From positions 1 to 64,000 of the forward strand of contig CBDCFF010000020.1 of NCBI GenBank assembly GCA_965216225.1: DNA of 64,000 nucleotides, read 5' to 3'. The stretch comes from 3107 sp965216225. GTDB lineage: Bacteria; Pseudomonadota; Alphaproteobacteria; Rhodobacterales; Rhodobacteraceae. Positions 61,555 to 64,000 of the stretch are shown here, one piece after another. Numbering within the stretch: the stretch's first letter is position 1; every line of letters begins with the position of its first letter. Under the pieces are notes generated by a model. It searched no databases. It saw only the letters and a program-made list of their open reading frames with translations, and had not been told where the DNA came from. Both the position numbers and the translations under genes were made by a program.

Positions 61555-62060
61555 CAGTTGCCCCCCGGATTGAAAATGCTCCGCACCCGCCCATCCATGC
61601 GGGCGTCGCCGGAGTTCAGATCAATGACCATACGGTCGGCCGACAGAAGGTTCCCCCCTCTGGCCAGAGTGACACCGCCGATCATGACGACACTGGCGGC
61701 ATCAATCGTGTAGGTCGCCTGTTGCGCCCTGACCTCCTCCGCCCCATTCACCAGCACCACGCCGCCCGAAGCCAGCAGGCGCGAAATCCGCCCGGCGCCC
61801 GACGAATCGCGGCTGGTGTATTCAACCTGCATCCGGTCGGCAGACAGGCGCATCTCACCCTGTCCGGCCACGACATTGCCGGTAAAAATCGCCGCCCCGT
61901 CGGCTTGATCGACATTCAACTGCTCTGCCGTCACCTCCACCGGCAGCGAACTGTCATGCGACGAAGCGCCAAAGGTGATCTGCATACCCTGGGCGAATGC
62001 CGCCGAGGCCAGCATCAATCCCGCAAAAAATGTTCCGGCGGCGCGTACAGACACAATCAA
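61554..62060 (-). CDS. lptA: LPS transport periplasmic protein LptA
   Basis: 168 residues. A signal peptide (VSVRAAGTFFAGLMLASAAF, cleavage after AFA) is followed by an OstA-like beta-jellyroll: VEVTAEQLNVDQADGAAIFT, GNVVAGQGEMRLSADRMQVE and RAQQATYTIDAASVVMIGGV. It forms the periplasmic bridge for LPS between LptC and LptD. The gene overlaps lptC by 4 bp and lptB by one base. Confidence 0.92.
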   Translation of the reverse strand: MIVSVRAAGTFFAGLMLASAAFAQGMQITFGASSHDSSLPVEVTAEQLNVDQADGAAIFTGNVVAGQGEMRLSADRMQVEYTSRDSSGAGRISRLLASGGVVLVNGAEEVRAQQATYTIDAASVVMIGGVTLARGGNLLSADRMVIDLNSGDARMDGRVRSIFNPGGN

Positions 62061-62674
62061 TCCCCTTCAGCCTTCGGCCTGTATATCAGCTTTACGCCCC
62101 CGTTGAAAACCAGAACATAATTTCCGTTTCCGTTATCGGCCCCGTCAAGGGTCATGTTTCCCGCATTCAGCGCGCCGAATGGCCCCTCGACACTGACCGG
62201 AACGCCGGAAGACAGAAGCACGCCATCCAGATTGGCGATGAATTCGTCAGAGCGGATCCTGTACCCGGCCGATGTTTCCGCCTGCGCATTGCCCGACAGG
62301 ATTGCCCGGCGGCCATTGTCCTGAAAGATACCCGCATCCGCAACGACATCCACACGCAGGCCGCTTTGCGCATCAATCCGCGCGGCCAGACCCCGGGCCC
62401 GGATCATCCGGCCATTGTCCGGGTCGGGTCCGACAATATCCGCCGTCAACGAAACCGCCGCACCGCCCTTCGCCACACCCGAATAGTTCAGCGCGGTAAC
62501 GCGGGGTTCGCGCGCCAGTTCCCCGATCCCGGCATCGGAATAGGGAATGCCCCGCCCCGGACCGGTGGTGCGGGAGAACAGGAACAGTGTGGCCAGCAGC
62601 GCCAGCGCCATCATCGGCAGCACGATCTTCGCCCAGGAAACGAGACGCGAATAGGCGTTGTCAAAGCTGGTCAC
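62057..62674 (-). CDS. lptC: LPS export system protein LptC
   Basis: 205 residues from a GTG at 62674. A single N-terminal membrane anchor (WAKIVLPMMALALLATLFLF) precedes a periplasmic LptC domain (SGVAKGGAAVSLTADIVGPD; LDGVLLSSGVPVSVEGPFGA). It hands LPS from LptBFG to LptA. The stop overlaps the lptA start by 4 bp. The upstream gap contains a hexanucleotide repeat only 16 bp from the start codon, which could affect expression. Confidence 0.9.
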   Translation of the reverse strand: MTSFDNAYSRLVSWAKIVLPMMALALLATLFLFSRTTGPGRGIPYSDAGIGELAREPRVTALNYSGVAKGGAAVSLTADIVGPDPDNGRMIRARGLAARIDAQSGLRVDVVADAGIFQDNGRRAILSGNAQAETSAGYRIRSDEFIANLDGVLLSSGVPVSVEGPFGALNAGNMTLDGADNGNGNYVLVFNGGVKLIYRPKAEGD

Positions 62675-62690
62675 GGGTCAGGGCTCCGGG

Positions 62691-62726
62691 CATCGGCATC
62701 GGCATCGGCATCGGCATCGGCATCGG
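62691..62726. repeat. Six tandem copies of CATCGG upstream of lptC
   Basis: Six perfect hexamers fill 62691-62726, in the 109 bp between the RNase D-like gene and lptC. The repeat lies 16 bp upstream of the lptC GTG, around the place of the ribosome-binding site and 5' leader. Such tracts change length by slippage. Confidence 0.9.
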
Positions 62727-62783
62727 CGCAGATCATCCACCATGTGCGGCGGGCGGCCCCGATGTGCAAGCCCCATGCGGCGC

Positions 62784-63395
62784 TCAGTGGGCAAAGATGT
62801 CGATCTCCGGCCAGCCTTCCAGATCAAGCCGCGCACGGGTGGGCAGAAAACCGAAACTGGCCTGCGCCAGTTCCTGCCGTCCTTCGCGTTCCAGCCGCGC
62901 ATCGAGCGCCTCCTTCAGCCGGTGCAGATAAAGGACATCGGACGCCGCGTAATCGAGTTGCGCCGGCCTCAGCGCCGCCGCCCCCCAATCGCTCGTCTGC
63001 TGCTGCTTTGAAATGTCCATGTCCAGAAGCTCCTGCAACAGGTTTTTCAGCCCGTGCCGGTCGGTATAGGTGCGCACGAGTTTCGAGGCGATCTTGGTGC
63101 AATAGACCGGCGACGCGATTGCCCCGAACGTGTTCAGAAGCACGGCAATGTCGAAACGCCCGAAATGAAAGAGCTTCAGCACATGCGGATCGACCAGAAT
63201 CCGGCACAGGTTCGGCGCCTCTGCCCGCCCCTTTTCCACCTGCACCAGATGCGCATCGCCATCCCCGCCCGACAACTGCACCATGCACAGCCGGTCACGA
63301 TGGGGGTTCAGCCCCATCGTCTCGCAATCAATGGCCACCACCGGCCCCAAATCCAGCCCGTCGGGCAGGTCGTTCCTGTACAGATGATTGGCCAC
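62784..63395 (-). CDS. RNase D-like 3'-5' exonuclease
   Basis: 203 residues from the GTG at 63395, chosen because GAGGTG lies four bases upstream and the family begins with ANHLYRNDLP-like sequence. DEDDy exonuclease motifs: VAIDCETMGLNPHRDRLCMV (Exo I, D and E), FHFGRFDIAVLLNTFG (Exo II) and LDYAASDVLYLHRLKEAL (Exo III, Y and D). It lacks the C-terminal HRDC domains of full RNase D, as in many alphaproteobacteria. It lies in line upstream of lptC. Confidence 0.9.
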   Translation of the reverse strand: MANHLYRNDLPDGLDLGPVVAIDCETMGLNPHRDRLCMVQLSGGDGDAHLVQVEKGRAEAPNLCRILVDPHVLKLFHFGRFDIAVLLNTFGAIASPVYCTKIASKLVRTYTDRHGLKNLLQELLDMDISKQQQTSDWGAAALRPAQLDYAASDVLYLHRLKEALDARLEREGRQELAQASFGFLPTRARLDLEGWPEIDIFAH

Positions 63396-63476
63396 GGGGC
63401 ACCTCGTTTCACCAAGCGTCGGTTGCATCGGTGATAGGATCAATCCGAACCGGTTTCAACCGGCGCAATACCGGCG

Positions 63477-64000
63477 TCATTCCGCCGCCGTCGCCTCGGT
63501 CGTCGCCGCCGTGCCGAGGAACCCACCGGACTGCCGCATCCAGAACCGGGCGTAAAGCCCGCCCGAGGCCAGCAGTTCCCCATGGCTTCCATCCTCCACG
63601 ATGCGGCCCCGGTCAAGAACCAGAATCCGGTCAAGCCGGGCGATGGTTGACAGACGGTGGGCAATGGCAACCACGGTCTTGCCCTCCATCATTCCGTAAA
63701 GCGTTTCCTGAATCGCCGCCTCGACCTCTGAATCCAGTGCCGAGGTGGCCTCATCCAGCAACAGGATCGGCGCATCTTTCAGGATGACCCTGGCCAGTGC
63801 GACCCGCTGCCGCTGGCCGCCTGAAAGTTTCACCCCCCGCTCGCCCACATGGGCGTCATATCCGCGCCGTCCTTCCTGGTCTTCCATATCCAGGATGAAC
63901 TCATGCGCTTCGGCCTGCCTGGCGGCGGCGATCATCCTTTCCCGGCCCGCATCGGGACAGCCGTAAAGGATGTTCTCGCGCACCGACCGATGCAGCAGAG
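63477..64000 (-). CDS. ABC exporter with fused ATPase (MsbA-like), C-terminal part only
   Basis: The reading frame is open to the right edge (LLHRSVRENILYGCPDAG at the edge), so the transmembrane part lies outside. Visible here are the Q-loop-downstream region, the signature VKLSGGQRQRVALARVI, Walker B ILLLDEATSALDSEVE, the D-loop and the switch His in AIAHRLSTIARLDRILVL. Such half-transporters flip lipids or export drugs or peptides. The C-terminus ends TAATTEATAAE. Confidence 0.88.
   Translation of the reverse strand, partial: LLHRSVRENILYGCPDAGRERMIAAARQAEAHEFILDMEDQEGRRGYDAHVGERGVKLSGGQRQRVALARVILKDAPILLLDEATSALDSEVEAAIQETLYGMMEGKTVVAIAHRLSTIARLDRILVLDRGRIVEDGSHGELLASGGLYARFWMRQSGGFLGTAATTEATAAE

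Noticed and set aside
62691..62726. Hexamer tract considered as part of a CRISPR array
   Set aside because: Units are contiguous with no spacers; it is a simple tandem repeat.

Overview
The window looks like chromosome of a GC-rich alphaproteobacterium of the Rhodobacteraceae (Roseobacter/Paracoccus group). The evidence is the order rimP-nusA-ylxR-infB, the lptC-lptA-lptB-hpf-ptsN string, the N-methylglutamate/glx-type glutamate synthase genes, an RpoH-type promoter before dnaK, and transposase families common in that group. No rRNA, tRNA or cas genes were recognised.

Layout. 1-7715 is a graveyard of insertion sequences: IS5, IS256, IS110 and IS481 remnants, and a three-level nest (IS256 interrupted by IS110, itself interrupted by an intact IS21). 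7827-20822 is a metabolic island: an oligopeptide-type ABC transporter (two permeases, a double-ATPase protein, a Tat-type binding protein), a GntR regulator, a zinc deacylase, a cupin XRE regulator, and a four-gene mgsABC-gmaS (glxBCD-glnT) operon. It is flanked by two inverted copies of the same IS256::IS110 nest (1242-6410 and 20973-23517). 23519-28489 holds two direct IS481 copies around an AruI-like ThDP decarboxylase and leuD. 28498-30378 has an HTH remnant and a cytochrome P450. 30518-35896 is the rimP-nusA-ylxR-infB operon. 36052-37313 is an NADPH:quinone-oxidoreductase-type gene broken by a CRISPR-like array. 37676-49220 is mostly housekeeping (GFA protein, ppk2, mutT, argJ, PPIase, secA, radC, dnaJ, dnaK). 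49460-59460 is a surface-polysaccharide block (ABC-2 permease, cysQ, kdsB, galU, galE, two paralogous glycosyltransferases, a Core-2-type transferase, a sulfotransferase). 59448-64000 is ptsN, hpf, lptB-A-C, an RNase D-like gene and the 3' end of an ABC exporter.

The strongest unusual signal is at 36806-37011: four 26/27-bp direct repeats at an exact 60-bp period, separated by three unrelated 33-bp spacers. The repeat is the native coding sequence of the interrupted gene. Taking one repeat as ancestral and deleting the rest restores the reading frame. This is what a CRISPR array would look like if born by off-target spacer integration into a protein-coding gene. A second notable signal is the highly structured 5' end of the IS110 element, a good candidate for a bridge (seek) RNA, present in two copies with different hairpin tips.

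How the genes may work together: the island pairs peptide-like uptake and deacylation with amide/glutamate chemistry. Shared ACAATACAAA motifs upstream of the deacylase and the binding protein suggest control by the GntR protein. The polysaccharide block makes UDP-glucose, UDP-galactose and CMP-Kdo and has transferases and a sulfotransferase to assemble and decorate a surface glycan.
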